Positions 1-9,086 of a stretch of 64,000 bases of DNA are shown here, one piece after another. The notes below the pieces were generated by a model, which saw only the letters and a list, made by a program, of their open reading frames with translations, was not told where the DNA came from and did no database searches. How positions within the stretch are numbered: the stretch's first letter is position 1; every line of letters starts with the position of its first letter. The position numbers and the translations under genes are program-made. Origin of the DNA: Pseudomonadota bacterium (GTDB taxonomy: Bacteria; Myxococcota_A; UBA796; GCA-2862545); assembly GCA_947505245.1 (NCBI GenBank), contig CANNIZ010000020.1, forward strand, positions 1 to 64,000, given 5' to 3'.

Positions 1-2573
1 ACCGCCGCGGGATCGACGCCGGCGACCACGATCGCGCGCCGGATCACGTCCTCCTGGCCCGCCGGGTTCGGCGCCATCACCGACAGGGAGGTGCCGTCGT
101 TGTTGATCGCGGTCCCGCGCAGCACGGCGAGGACGCGTGCGCCGCGTGCCTTCGCCGCAGACAGCGGCTCGAGAACGAACACGACAGCCCCTTCACCCGG
201 CACCGTGCCGTCGGCTTCGGGCGCGAACGGCAGGCAACGTCCGGTCGGCGACAGCGCTCCCGCCACGCCGAACAGGTGATGCAGGGTCGGTGTGAGGTTC
301 AGGTTCACCGCGGCGGCGACGGCGCGCTCGCACTCGCCGTCCTGCAGCGAGCGGCACGCGAGGTGGACCGCGACGAGTCCCGCCGAACACGCCGTGTCGA
401 CGGTGAGCGCGGGGCCTCTCAGGTCGAGGTGGTGGGCGATGCGCGCGGCGAGCATCGACAGCAGGTTGCCGGCGAGCGTCCCGGCCGGAAGCACCTCGTC
501 GAGGTGGTCGCGCACGACCTCGGCGTACGCGAGCTGTCCGGCGCCGACGAACACGCCGGTGCGGGGCACGCGCTCGAACGGCTCCAGCGCGTCGGTGGCG
601 AGGCCGAGCAGCAGCCGCTGTTGCGGGTCCATCGCAGCGGCGTCGGCCGCGGAGATCCGCCACCGCTCGGGCTCGAAGCGGTCCACGTCGGCGAGCCAGC
701 CGCCGGGGAGACCGGCGATCGGCCGATCGACGGGACCGGGGCCGATTCGTGACGTGCCGCTGAGGACGTCGTCCCAGAACGCGAGCGCGTCATCGGAGCC
801 CGGCAATCGGCACGCGAGCGCGACGATCGCCACCGGCTCGCGCATCGGCACCGCGGCTGGCGCGGCCGTGGGCGCCTCCTGCTCGATGAGGCGCGCGAGC
901 CCGGTCAGCGTCGTGGCGCGCAGCAACAGGCGGTGATCGAGCACGACGCCGAGGCGGTCGCCGAGCCGCCCGAGGGCGTCGACGGCCTTGAGCGACGACA
1001 CGCCGGCGTCCGCGAGCGGCGCGTCGGGCGCGATCGGCCGCCCGAGCGCCGACGAGAATGCCTGCACCGCGGCGTCCACCGTGTTTCCGACGGCGTCGTC
1101 GAGGGCGCCCGAACGAAGCTCGGCGCGGAGCTCGGCGCGGCGCTTCTTGCCGCTCGTCGTGCGCGGCACGGCGGGGATCGGGACGATCGCGGTGGGCTCG
1201 ACCCCGAGCGCGTCGGCGACCGTCCGTCGCACGGCCCACAACGTAGGCGCGGCGATCGCCTCGGGTGCGAGCTGCACGGCGATCGCGAGCCCCTCGGTGT
1301 CCCCGCGGGTGTCGGACAGGGCCACGGCGCCGCCGGCGCGCACGCCCGGCACGCCCTCCACGAGGGCCTCGACGTCGTGCGCGTGGAGCTTGCGCCCGTT
1401 CACCGCGATCACGTCTTTTCGTCGGCCGATCACCGCGAGCTGTCCGTCGACCAGCGCGGCGAGATCGCCCGTGCGCAGGAAGCCGTCCTCGTCGAACAAA
1501 GCGGCGGTGTCTTCGGGGGCGTCGAGGTAGCCGGCGGTCACGTTGGGGCCGCGGACGCGCAGCTCGCCGTCCACGAACCGAGCCTCGATGTCGGGCAGCA
1601 GGGGACCGTGCAGCACCACCTCGCGGCCCTCGATCACGGTGGTGACGAGCCCGGGAACGCGCGGCGCCGCCACCCCGACGCTGGCTTCGGCGAGGCCGTA
1701 CATCGGGAAGTGTGCCGACTCGGGGATGCCCGTCAGGCGCGAAAATGCGCGGCACACGTCCGCGGAGATCGGCTCGGCGCCGTTGACGACCATGCGGATC
1801 CGCGACAGGTCAGGCGGCACCGCACCCGCCGCGAGGCGCGCGTTCACGCGCGTGAGCCCGAAGTTCGTCGACGAAAGGATCGTCGCGCCGAGGTCGTGGG
1901 CGGCCTTCAGCCAGTCGAGCGGGTTCCGCATCGCCGTGGCCGCGTCCATCCGCACCTGGTGCATTCCGATCCGCAACGGGAGCAGATGCCCGCCGATCAG
2001 CCCCATGTCGTGGAAGTGCGGCATCCACACGAACAGGACGTCGTCTTCCTGCCACGGCAACACCGACAGCTGCGCGACGTTCGCGAGCAGCTGGGCGTGG
2101 CCGAGCACCACCCCGCGCGGCGAGCCGGTGCTCCCCGACGAATACTGTACGAGCGCCGGGGCATCGCTGCGGATCGGTTCGATCGGCGGCGCGTCGACGC
2201 GCCAGGTCGCCACGTCGATGGTTGGGAGCGGCGCCTTCACGCCCCGATCGGTGACGACGGGCCCGCGGGTCTGGGCGAGCACGCGGCGGACGCGGTCGAG
2301 GTCGCCCGGGGTCGGACGCGGCGGAGCGAGCGGGATCGCCGTGGCGCCGAGGAACTGCACGGCCCAGAACGCGACCAGGAAGTCGTCGATGTCATCAAGC
2401 AGCAGGAGCACGCGGTCGCCGGCGTGGATCTGCGCGCTTGCCACGCGTGCGGCGCGTCGGGCGTCGTCGATCAGCGCGGGCAGGGTGACGTCGCGCCGTC
2501 CGATGATGCGGATCGGGCGGTCCGGCCAGCGCTCGGCCGCGGTGTACAGCAGGTCGACGAGTGAGGGCTTCAC
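1..2573 (-). CDS. Fatty-acyl-AMP ligase / ACP / ketosynthase protein (C-terminus beyond left edge)
   Basis: This is the N-terminal part of a modular PKS-type enzyme; about 857 residues are visible. Residues 1 to about 480 are an adenylate-forming domain with the P-loop SSGSTGSPRG, the FHDMGLIGG segment typical of fatty-acyl-AMP ligases, and YGLAEASVG. A carrier protein follows (about 488-565; GVSSLKAV holds the phosphopantetheine serine). A ketosynthase starts near residue 578 and carries the active-site cysteine in DTACSAGL and the INNDG motif, and is cut by the window edge. By family knowledge it would activate a free fatty acid, load it on the carrier and extend it. Start GTG (2573) overlaps the stop of the upstream SDR; a second GTG (2576) is equally possible. 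The product is unknown. Confidence 0.9.
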   Translation of the reverse strand, partial: MKPSLVDLLYTAAERWPDRPIRIIGRRDVTLPALIDDARRAARVASAQIHAGDRVLLLLDDIDDFLVAFWAVQFLGATAIPLAPPRPTPGDLDRVRRVLAQTRGPVVTDRGVKAPLPTIDVATWRVDAPPIEPIRSDAPALVQYSSGSTGSPRGVVLGHAQLLANVAQLSVLPWQEDDVLFVWMPHFHDMGLIGGHLLPLRIGMHQVRMDAATAMRNPLDWLKAAHDLGATILSSTNFGLTRVNARLAAGAVPPDLSRIRMVVNGAEPISADVCRAFSRLTGIPESAHFPMYGLAEASVGVAAPRVPGLVTTVIEGREVVLHGPLLPDIEARFVDGELRVRGPNVTAGYLDAPEDTAALFDEDGFLRTGDLAALVDGQLAVIGRRKDVIAVNGRKLHAHDVEALVEGVPGVRAGGAVALSDTRGDTEGLAIAVQLAPEAIAAPTLWAVRRTVADALGVEPTAIVPIPAVPRTTSGKKRRAELRAELRSGALDDAVGNTVDAAVQAFSSALGRPIAPDAPLADAGVSSLKAVDALGRLGDRLGVVLDHRLLLRATTLTGLARLIEQEAPTAAPAAVPMREPVAIVALACRLPGSDDALAFWDDVLSGTSRIGPGPVDRPIAGLPGGWLADVDRFEPERWRISAADAAAMDPQQRLLLGLATDALEPFERVPRTGVFVGAGQLAYAEVVRDHLDEVLPAGTLAGNLLSMLAARIAHHLDLRGPALTVDTACSAGLVAVHLACRSLQDGECERAVAAAVNLNLTPTLHHLFGVAGALSPTGRCLPFAPEADGTVPGEGAVVFVLEPLSAAKARGARVLAVLRGTAINNDGTSLSVMAPNPAGQEDVIRRAIVVAGVDPAA

Positions 2574-3271
2574 CACGGGTGCTCACTCCCGTCCCAGCGC
2601 AGGAAACGCCCGCGGTCGGACGGTTCCAGCCGGGCTGCGAGGTCGAGGAGGGCGTCAGCGGCGTCCTCGGGTGCGAGTGGCGCGTCGGGCCCGCCCATCT
2701 GGGTGCGCACGAGGCCGGGGTGCACGACGACGGAGGTGATGCCGAGCGGCGCGAGGTCGTGGGCGAGCGCGCGTCCGACCATGTTCAGCGCGGCCTTGCT
2801 CGCGCAGTACCCGTAGTTGCCGCCGTCGTGCTTTTCGGTGAGCGCGCCCTTGCGGGACGAGAGGTGCATCGCGATAGGCCGGTCGCCGCGCGCGAGCAGG
2901 TCGGCGAAGGCCTGGGTGACGCGCATCGGCCCGGCCGCGTTCGTGTCTACCATGCGCAACAGGCCCTCGCCATCGAGCGATCCGAACGACACCTCGGGTG
3001 CGGACCGCACCTCGGGGCTGCCTTGGTGGATCCCGGCGTTGTTGATCAGGAGGTCGAGCGAGCTCGTGCGTGCGCCTATCGTACGGCGCGCGTCGGCGAT
3101 CGAGGCCGGGACGGTCACGTCGAGCATGATGACGTCAAGGTTCGGGGGCGGGTCGGGCCACGCCGACGGGTCGCGCACGCCGGCGAACACATGAGCGCCG
3201 CGTTTCAACGCGGCGAGCGCGAGGGCGCGTCCGAGTCCGCGGCCGGCGCCAGTGATGAGGAGGTGACGCAT
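2570..3271 (-). CDS. Short-chain dehydrogenase/reductase
   Basis: A 233-residue NAD(P)-dependent oxidoreductase of the classical SDR fold. The cofactor motif TGAGRGLG lies at residues 7-14, NNAG near 80, and the catalytic Ser and YxxxK (YGYCASK) in the middle. The start is set at MRHLL (ATG 3271) because the Rossmann strand begins there; in-frame codons further upstream code an unrelated basic peptide. Its stop overlaps the start of the acyl-AMP ligase/PKS gene downstream, so the two are translationally coupled. It probably supplies a ketoreduction to the same pathway. The substrate cannot be told from sequence. Confidence 0.9.
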   Translation of the reverse strand: MRHLLITGAGRGLGRALALAALKRGAHVFAGVRDPSAWPDPPPNLDVIMLDVTVPASIADARRTIGARTSSLDLLINNAGIHQGSPEVRSAPEVSFGSLDGEGLLRMVDTNAAGPMRVTQAFADLLARGDRPIAMHLSSRKGALTEKHDGGNYGYCASKAALNMVGRALAHDLAPLGITSVVVHPGLVRTQMGGPDAPLAPEDAADALLDLAARLEPSDRGRFLRWDGSEHPW

Positions 3272-3378
3272 GGGGGGTGAGCGTACCGTGGTTCCGTACA
3301 CCGCGTGTGTCTTGCGTCCAGATCCACTAGACTGCCGGATAACCTGCGAGCCCTCGCGGTCTCGGAACGGAGGTTTCA

Positions 3379-6171
3379 ATGCGCCTGGCCCTCACCTTGT
3401 CCCTGCTGCTCACGGTGGCATGTCGCAAGTCATCGGATCTCGATGGCGACGGCGTGCTCGACGCCGAAGACTGCGCGCCGGGAGACGCGTCGCTGTCGGA
3501 TACGGCCACGGCGCCGATGGCGTACCAGGATGCCGATCACGACGGCTTCGGGGATGCAGCGACCGGTGCAGCCAGTTGTTCGCCGGCGCTGGGCATGGTC
3601 GCCAACGGCGACGATTGCGACGATAACAACGCTCAGATCAACCCCTCGGCAGACGAAGACTGTTCGGACACGGTGGATCGCAACTGCGATGGTTCCGTCG
3701 CGAGCGAGGACGGGGACGGCGATGGCGTGGTCGCGTGTGACGACTGCAACGACGACGACGAGGGCGTGTTTCCGGGCGCTGACGAGTCGTGCGACGGCGT
3801 GGACGAGAACTGCGACGGCCTGATCGACAACGATCCGACGGACGGCGAGTCCTACGCGATGGACACGGACGGAGACGGCCACGGTAGCGATCGGTTCACG
3901 GTTGTCGCGTGTGATCAGCCTGAATCGTGGGTGCCGATCGCCGACGCGGACGACTGCAACGATCTCGACGCGGTCGTGTTTCCCGGCGCACCCGAGGAAT
4001 GCGATGGCCTCGACAATGACTGCGACGGCACGATCGACGACGGCGTGAAGGGCAAGAGCGTGTTCTGGGAAGACGCCGACGAAGACGGCTACGGAGACGC
4101 TTCGAGCGAGCTCTCCGCTTGTGTGCGTCCGGCTGGCTACGTCACGAACTTTGGCGATTGCAGCGACTCGGACAAGTTCGTCAACCCGGCGGCGAACGAG
4201 ACGTGTACCGACACGGTGGACAAGAATTGCGACGGTGCGGTCGGCAAGGACGACAACGACGCCGACGGAACGATCGCGTGCGACGACTGCGACGATACCC
4301 GCGCGGACGTCGAGCCGGGCGCTCCCGAACTCTGTGATGGCGTCGACAACAACTGCGACGGCTTGATCGACGAGTCGGCGCCCACCTGGTACGCGGATCT
4401 CGACGGCGACGGTCATGGCGGGATGCGCCTCACGCAGGTCGCGTGCGTCGCCCCGGCGGGCTTCGTGGCGTCGTTGGACGACTGCGACGACTTCGACGGC
4501 GCCTCGTACCCCGGCGCCTCCGAGGTGTGTGATGGCGTCGCGAACGGCTGCGGTGTTTCGGTGCCGTCGAACGAAGCCGACGCCGATGGCGACGGGTTCT
4601 CCGCGTGTGGCGGCGACTGCGACGACACCCTCGCTTCGCGCAGCCCGCTCGGGGTGGAGCTGTGCAACGGCGCTGATGACGACTGCGATGCGAACGTGGA
4701 CGAGGTCGGCGCGGCCGACGCGCAGACCTGGTTCGTCGACGTGGACAACGATGGCTTCGGCGCCACCTCCACGACGAAGTCGGCCTGTTCGGCGCCGTCC
4801 GGCTACGCCGGCAACGATCGCGACTGCAACGACGGCTCGAACCAGGCCTACCCCGGCAAGGCGGAGGCCTGTGACAGCCTCGACAACGACTGCGACGGCG
4901 AGGTCGATGAAGCCGGCGCGACCGGCTCGACGACCTTCTACGCGGACGCGGACGGCGACACGTACGGCGGCGTGATCACCATCAAGGCGTGCTCAGCGCC
5001 CGCCGGGTTCATCGCCCGCGGCGGCGACTGCAACGACGGCGACGCGACGCGCAAGCCGGGCGCCAACGAGCTGTGCAACGGCCTCGACGACGACTGCAAC
5101 GGCGCGGTCCCCGCGACCGAGAACGACGTGGACAACGACGGCTACCGCGCGTGCGCCGAATGCGACGATGCCAACGCGCAGATCCGCCCGGGCAACGTGG
5201 AGGTCTGCAACACCAAGGACGACAACTGCAACGGGACCGCAGACGAGAACGCGGCCGACGCGACTCTTTGGTATCGCGACGTGGACGTCGACAAGTTCGG
5301 CGTGTACACGACCTCGACGCTCGCGTGCTCAGCGCCTGCCGGGTACACGCAGCTCGGCGGCGACTGCAACGACGCGAGCAACAAGACGTACCCGGCTGCC
5401 GCGCAGGTGTGCGACGGGGTCGATCACGACTGCGACGGTCATATCGACTTTGACGAGGACGGCGACGGGTTCGCGGCCGCGTGGTGCGGCGGCACCGACT
5501 GCAACGACAACGACGCGACCAAGAACACGACGTGCTCGTATGCGACCTGTCGGGATGCCTACGCGGCGGGCGCGCGCACCAACGGCATGTACGCGATCAA
5601 CCCGGACGGCGCGGGCGCGTTCTCGGCCTACTGCAACCAGACCGATCAGGGCGGCGGGTGGACGCTGGTAGCGCGCATGACGAACGGGTGCATGACGGAC
5701 ATGCGCACGGCGACGGGCACGCTGACGTCGCCGAGCCAGTCCGGGTGCGCGAAGCTTTCGGACGCCAAGATCAATTCCATTCGCCTCAACGCGACGTCGG
5801 AAGGGACGTTCTGGGGCTACCAGGACAACGCGAGCTACCAGCTTCCAGCGACCGGGCGTTTCCTGAAGATCGTCACGGGCGACTTCAACGCGTCGGACAC
5901 GCAGCCGGGCCTCACGCAGCAGTGCTCGTGTGTTCCGGGGGGCCCGTTCAGCGCCACCTATGACGCGCATTCGACGATGGCGGGCGTGTACAACCACGGC
6001 GGCAGCACGGGCTGGCGGTGCGTCACCTCGGGCCAGGACGGCTGCTCGGCGTCCACCGTCTACGCCAGCGGGCTGTTCCTGTACCAGCACGCGCTGCACC
6101 AGGCGGGCACGTTCCCGTCGAACTCGCACGGCGTCGCAGGCGGGTCGAACGGCTGGCTCTACGTGCGGTAG
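3379..6171 (+). CDS. MopE-like metal-binding-repeat lipoprotein with fibrinogen-like C-terminus
   Basis: A 930-residue surface lipoprotein. The signal peptide ends in the lipobox LTVAC (Cys15). Residues about 20-715 hold some eleven imperfect repeats of the type DCDD...NPGA.E.CDG.D.NCDG..D, alternating with DxDxDGxG calcium-loop-like segments. These match the putative metal-binding motif of MopE-type proteins in deltaproteobacteria and myxobacteria. One repeat near residue 390 is degenerate (VANGCGV). Residues about 718-930 resemble a fibrinogen/intelectin-like domain (CRDAYAAGA, YCNQTDQGGGWTLVAR) with several cysteines. Ribosome site GGAGG lies just before ATG 3379. Expected on the outer surface, binding Ca2+ or Cu and perhaps glycans; that role is inference. 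The 3' end overlaps the convergent peptidase gene by 13 nt. Confidence 0.88.
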   Translation: MRLALTLSLLLTVACRKSSDLDGDGVLDAEDCAPGDASLSDTATAPMAYQDADHDGFGDAATGAASCSPALGMVANGDDCDDNNAQINPSADEDCSDTVDRNCDGSVASEDGDGDGVVACDDCNDDDEGVFPGADESCDGVDENCDGLIDNDPTDGESYAMDTDGDGHGSDRFTVVACDQPESWVPIADADDCNDLDAVVFPGAPEECDGLDNDCDGTIDDGVKGKSVFWEDADEDGYGDASSELSACVRPAGYVTNFGDCSDSDKFVNPAANETCTDTVDKNCDGAVGKDDNDADGTIACDDCDDTRADVEPGAPELCDGVDNNCDGLIDESAPTWYADLDGDGHGGMRLTQVACVAPAGFVASLDDCDDFDGASYPGASEVCDGVANGCGVSVPSNEADADGDGFSACGGDCDDTLASRSPLGVELCNGADDDCDANVDEVGAADAQTWFVDVDNDGFGATSTTKSACSAPSGYAGNDRDCNDGSNQAYPGKAEACDSLDNDCDGEVDEAGATGSTTFYADADGDTYGGVITIKACSAPAGFIARGGDCNDGDATRKPGANELCNGLDDDCNGAVPATENDVDNDGYRACAECDDANAQIRPGNVEVCNTKDDNCNGTADENAADATLWYRDVDVDKFGVYTTSTLACSAPAGYTQLGGDCNDASNKTYPAAAQVCDGVDHDCDGHIDFDEDGDGFAAAWCGGTDCNDNDATKNTTCSYATCRDAYAAGARTNGMYAINPDGAGAFSAYCNQTDQGGGWTLVARMTNGCMTDMRTATGTLTSPSQSGCAKLSDAKINSIRLNATSEGTFWGYQDNASYQLPATGRFLKIVTGDFNASDTQPGLTQQCSCVPGGPFSATYDAHSTMAGVYNHGGSTGWRCVTSGQDGCSASTVYASGLFLYQHALHQAGTFPSNSHGVAGGSNGWLYVR

Positions 6172-7787
6172 GCGGCGTCCCGTCGTCGCCGTCGCAGCGC
6201 AAACAGCGCGGGGATGATGAGCGCGCCTGGCATCATCGATTGGCCGCCGCACCCTTTGCCGTAGCGGCTGCAGCCACCCATCAACAGCGTGCTCGTGAGC
6301 GGTTGCCCGTCGAAATCGATCGGGTGGACCGTCTCCACACAGGCTGCGTCGGGCTCGGCGAGCGGGTCGTCGAGGAAGTCCGCGAGGAGCTTCGTCGCGC
6401 AGTCACCGCCCGCACCAGGGGTGGAGCCGAGCAGGATGTGGGTGCCGAAGGGGAACGCGACGAAGTGTTGGCCGGGGCCGGAGAAGTGGGCGCGGACGGC
6501 CTCGGTGCGGTGCGCGGGGGTCTGTGGGTCGAGCCCGCCCTGCAGCAGCAGCACGGGTGTTTCGGTGACCGCGAGCGCACCGTCGATGGCGGGATCCCAC
6601 GGGTAACGTGGCCAGAGGTCGAGCAGCGGGCGTGAGCTCGGCCCGAGGCCGAACGAGAACAGCGCCTGCTCGTCCGTCGCCTGGAGGGCTTCGAGCGTTG
6701 GCCACGGCTCGGGCCACTGTTCGGAGAGCTCGATGTTGCGGAACAACACCGGGCTGTACAGCGTCTCCGTGTAATGTGGCTCGCGGTCGAGGAACAGCGA
6801 CACGAGGTGCTCGAGGTCGGCCTGATCGTTCGCATTGCAGCGTCCCGCCCGCGCGTAAAGCGCCGGAGCGAAGCCCCGCAGCGACGAGTCGGCCAGGAAC
6901 GCACCGGCTCCCTGGCGTAGAGTCTCGGCGTCAAAGGACACGCAGCCGCCGTCTGCGACGAAGTCCCGCGCCTGCTCGGCGGTGGCTACCGGGTCCTCTC
7001 CGAGCGACTCTACGCAGCGCTCATCGTCGGCGCAAAGCCCGAGCAGCTCGCGTCCGACCGCGTCGAATTCGGCGTCGTACACGCGGTGATCGACGTCGAT
7101 CGCGAGCGAGTCGAGGACGACGCCGTCCGCGAGGTCGGGGTGGCGCTGGAGGAAGCGGTGCCCCAGGGTGGTGCCGTACGAGCCGCCGTACACGTACGCA
7201 GGGCGATCCTGGGCGGTGAGGCGAAGCCACTCGGCCAGGTCGTCTGCCGCGGCCGCGCTCGAGAACGCGGCGAGATCGTCGCCCCACTCTTCCTCCACCG
7301 CCGCGAGGCAGCCCGGCCACTCGGCGGTCGTGATGTCGATCCCGCCCTCGCTATCGGGATCTTCCTCGTCGACACAGCCGAGGCGGGTGGAGCGCCCCAC
7401 GCCGCGATGCTCGAACAGGTAAAGGTCGGTGTGAGGCAGCTCGCGCTGAAGCGACTTCACGTACGACTCGTAGACCGCGCCGGTCTGCCCGGGGCCGCCT
7501 GGCAGCAGCCACAACACGCGTTCGCCGCCGCCGTCGGCGAGGCTACGTTGCGCGAACAGCTCGAGCGTGGGGCCGTCGGGGTCTTCCCAGCGAAGCGGCA
7601 TCTGTACCGTCGTGCACTGCGTGTTCGGACCCTTCCCGTCCACCTGCAGAGGGCACGGCTCCCAGGTGAGTTCGCCCTCGGTGAGCGGCGTGCGATTGGG
7701 ATCGGAGCACGCGATCATGCCGACCGCGAGCAGCGGATAGCGGGCTGCGCGGACGACCACAGCGGCTCGTGCGGTGGTGTTCGACAT
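6159..7787 (-). CDS. Alpha/beta-hydrolase lipoprotein, tripeptidyl-aminopeptidase-like (S33)
   Basis: A 542-residue exported hydrolase. Its signal ends in MIAC (Cys27 would be lipidated). The oxyanion region LLPGGPG is near residue 95, the nucleophile is Ser203 in GGSYGT, and the C-terminal TAP-like part carries the acid in GGLDPQTPAH and the histidine in FGTHILLG. This is the layout of Streptomyces-type tripeptidyl aminopeptidases and prolyl aminopeptidases. The last 35 residues (two Cys-containing blocks, a hydrophobic stretch and RRRRR) look like a MYXO-CTERM tail, which is odd next to an N-terminal lipobox. A strong ribosome site (GGAGGGAG) precedes ATG 7787. It lies 66 bp after the ABC export operon on the same strand and may be co-transcribed. 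Confidence 0.87.
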   Translation of the reverse strand: MSNTTARAAVVVRAARYPLLAVGMIACSDPNRTPLTEGELTWEPCPLQVDGKGPNTQCTTVQMPLRWEDPDGPTLELFAQRSLADGGGERVLWLLPGGPGQTGAVYESYVKSLQRELPHTDLYLFEHRGVGRSTRLGCVDEEDPDSEGGIDITTAEWPGCLAAVEEEWGDDLAAFSSAAAADDLAEWLRLTAQDRPAYVYGGSYGTTLGHRFLQRHPDLADGVVLDSLAIDVDHRVYDAEFDAVGRELLGLCADDERCVESLGEDPVATAEQARDFVADGGCVSFDAETLRQGAGAFLADSSLRGFAPALYARAGRCNANDQADLEHLVSLFLDREPHYTETLYSPVLFRNIELSEQWPEPWPTLEALQATDEQALFSFGLGPSSRPLLDLWPRYPWDPAIDGALAVTETPVLLLQGGLDPQTPAHRTEAVRAHFSGPGQHFVAFPFGTHILLGSTPGAGGDCATKLLADFLDDPLAEPDAACVETVHPIDFDGQPLTSTLLMGGCSRYGKGCGGQSMMPGALIIPALFALRRRRRDAAYRT

Positions 7788-7853
7788 GGCGCCACTCCCT
7801 CCAGGACCTGGAGCATATTCGGTGTTGGGTGGTTGGAGATCCTCTCGGTGCAG

Positions 7854-9086
7854 TCAGTCCGTGCGCAGGGCCTCCACCGGATCAAGCCGCGACGCGCGCC
7901 ACGCGGGGTACAGGCCCGAGAGGGTGCCGATCACGGTCGCTAAGCCCACACCGAGGCCGACCGCCCACGGCGCTACCTCGAACGGCCACGCCACCAGCCA
8001 GTGGGTGAGCGCGGCGGCGGCTGCTGCGATCAGGGCCACGGCGCCGACGACACCGATGGCGGTCCCGATCCACGTGACAGCGACGGTCTCCGCCACGAAC
8101 TGCCGCATGATGTCCGCGCGCGTCGCCCCCAACGCGCGTCGCAGGCCGATCTCCCGCGTTCGCTCGGCCACCGTGACGAGCATGATGTTCATGATGTTGA
8201 TGCCGCCGACGACCATCGAGAACACCGTCGTCATGTAGATCAGCAGCTTGATCACGAGGACGACGATCTCCTCCGTCGAGCTGTCGTCGCGTACGCCTTC
8301 GAATTCCCAGGACCGCGATCCATCGTGCTCGCGGAGGAGGATCGCGTCGATCACGCCGCGTACGGCGAGCGCGTAGTCCTTCACCGCGCCCTCGTAGCCG
8401 GCCCCTGGCTTCACGCGCACCACCACGCTCTGCGGCCGCTTGCTGGGGTTGAAGTCGAGGTTGAAGGTCCGATCGGGGACGATGAGCCGCTGGTTCCAGC
8501 TCCACGAGCCGCCGGGGCCCATCTCGGCCTTGGGCTCGAGCACGCCGACGACCGTGTAGGGCGCGCCTCCGATGCGGATCGTGTCGCCCGGCGCGACCTT
8601 GCCGTCCTGCACGTCCCCGCCGACGATCAGCACGCGGCGGGCGGACGCGAATTCGTCGGTGGAGAATCCGCGACCCTTCGCGATCACCAGCCGGTTGACG
8701 TCGAAGATCGCGGGGGAGGCTCCGAGCAGGAACGGCTCGAAGTCCTTTCCGTTGTACAGGGCCTTCACGCCGCGGCGCATGCCGTAGTTCGCGGAGATCG
8801 TCTCGTTCTCGAGCAGGGCGCTGCGGTCGAGCGCTTCCTTGTCCGTCGCCCGCAGGCGGTGCGCGTTGGGATCGTTCTGCAGCGCGTCCCAGTCGTTCTG
8901 GACCGTGACCACGTCGTCGCCGGCGGCCTCGAAGCTCTGGGCCTCGAGCACCTTGCCTCCGGTCGACAAAAGGCTCGCGAGCAGCACGAGCGACCCGACG
9001 CCGACGACGATTCCGGACACCGTCAGCAGGAACCGAAGCTTCTGGGCGCGGAACAGGTCGAGGGCGCTGAGGAGGTGCGTGATCAT
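7854..9086 (-). CDS. MacB-type ABC transporter permease (second permease)
   Basis: A 410-residue inner-membrane permease: one N-terminal membrane segment (RFLLTVSGIVVGVGSLVLLA), a large periplasmic MacB_PCD domain (about residues 40-270), then the three-helix FtsX domain with TREIGLRRALGATRADIMRQ in the coupling region. The start ATG 9086 overlaps the TGA of the preceding permease (ATGA). It is the last of five overlapping genes and presumably pairs with the other permease on the ATPase encoded first in the operon. MacB-type systems move substrates such as macrolides, lipoproteins or peptides from periplasm to outside through TolC rather than across the inner membrane; the substrate here is unknown. 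Confidence 0.92.
   Translation of the reverse strand: MITHLLSALDLFRAQKLRFLLTVSGIVVGVGSLVLLASLLSTGGKVLEAQSFEAAGDDVVTVQNDWDALQNDPNAHRLRATDKEALDRSALLENETISANYGMRRGVKALYNGKDFEPFLLGASPAIFDVNRLVIAKGRGFSTDEFASARRVLIVGGDVQDGKVAPGDTIRIGGAPYTVVGVLEPKAEMGPGGSWSWNQRLIVPDRTFNLDFNPSKRPQSVVVRVKPGAGYEGAVKDYALAVRGVIDAILLREHDGSRSWEFEGVRDDSSTEEIVVLVIKLLIYMTTVFSMVVGGINIMNIMLVTVAERTREIGLRRALGATRADIMRQFVAETVAVTWIGTAIGVVGAVALIAAAAAALTHWLVAWPFEVAPWAVGLGVGLATVIGTLSGLYPAWRASRLDPVEALRTD

Noticed and set aside
3600-5500. Repeated DNA words that could suggest a CRISPR or tandem-repeat array
   Set aside because: They encode the MopE-like protein repeats in one uninterrupted frame, with variable unit length.
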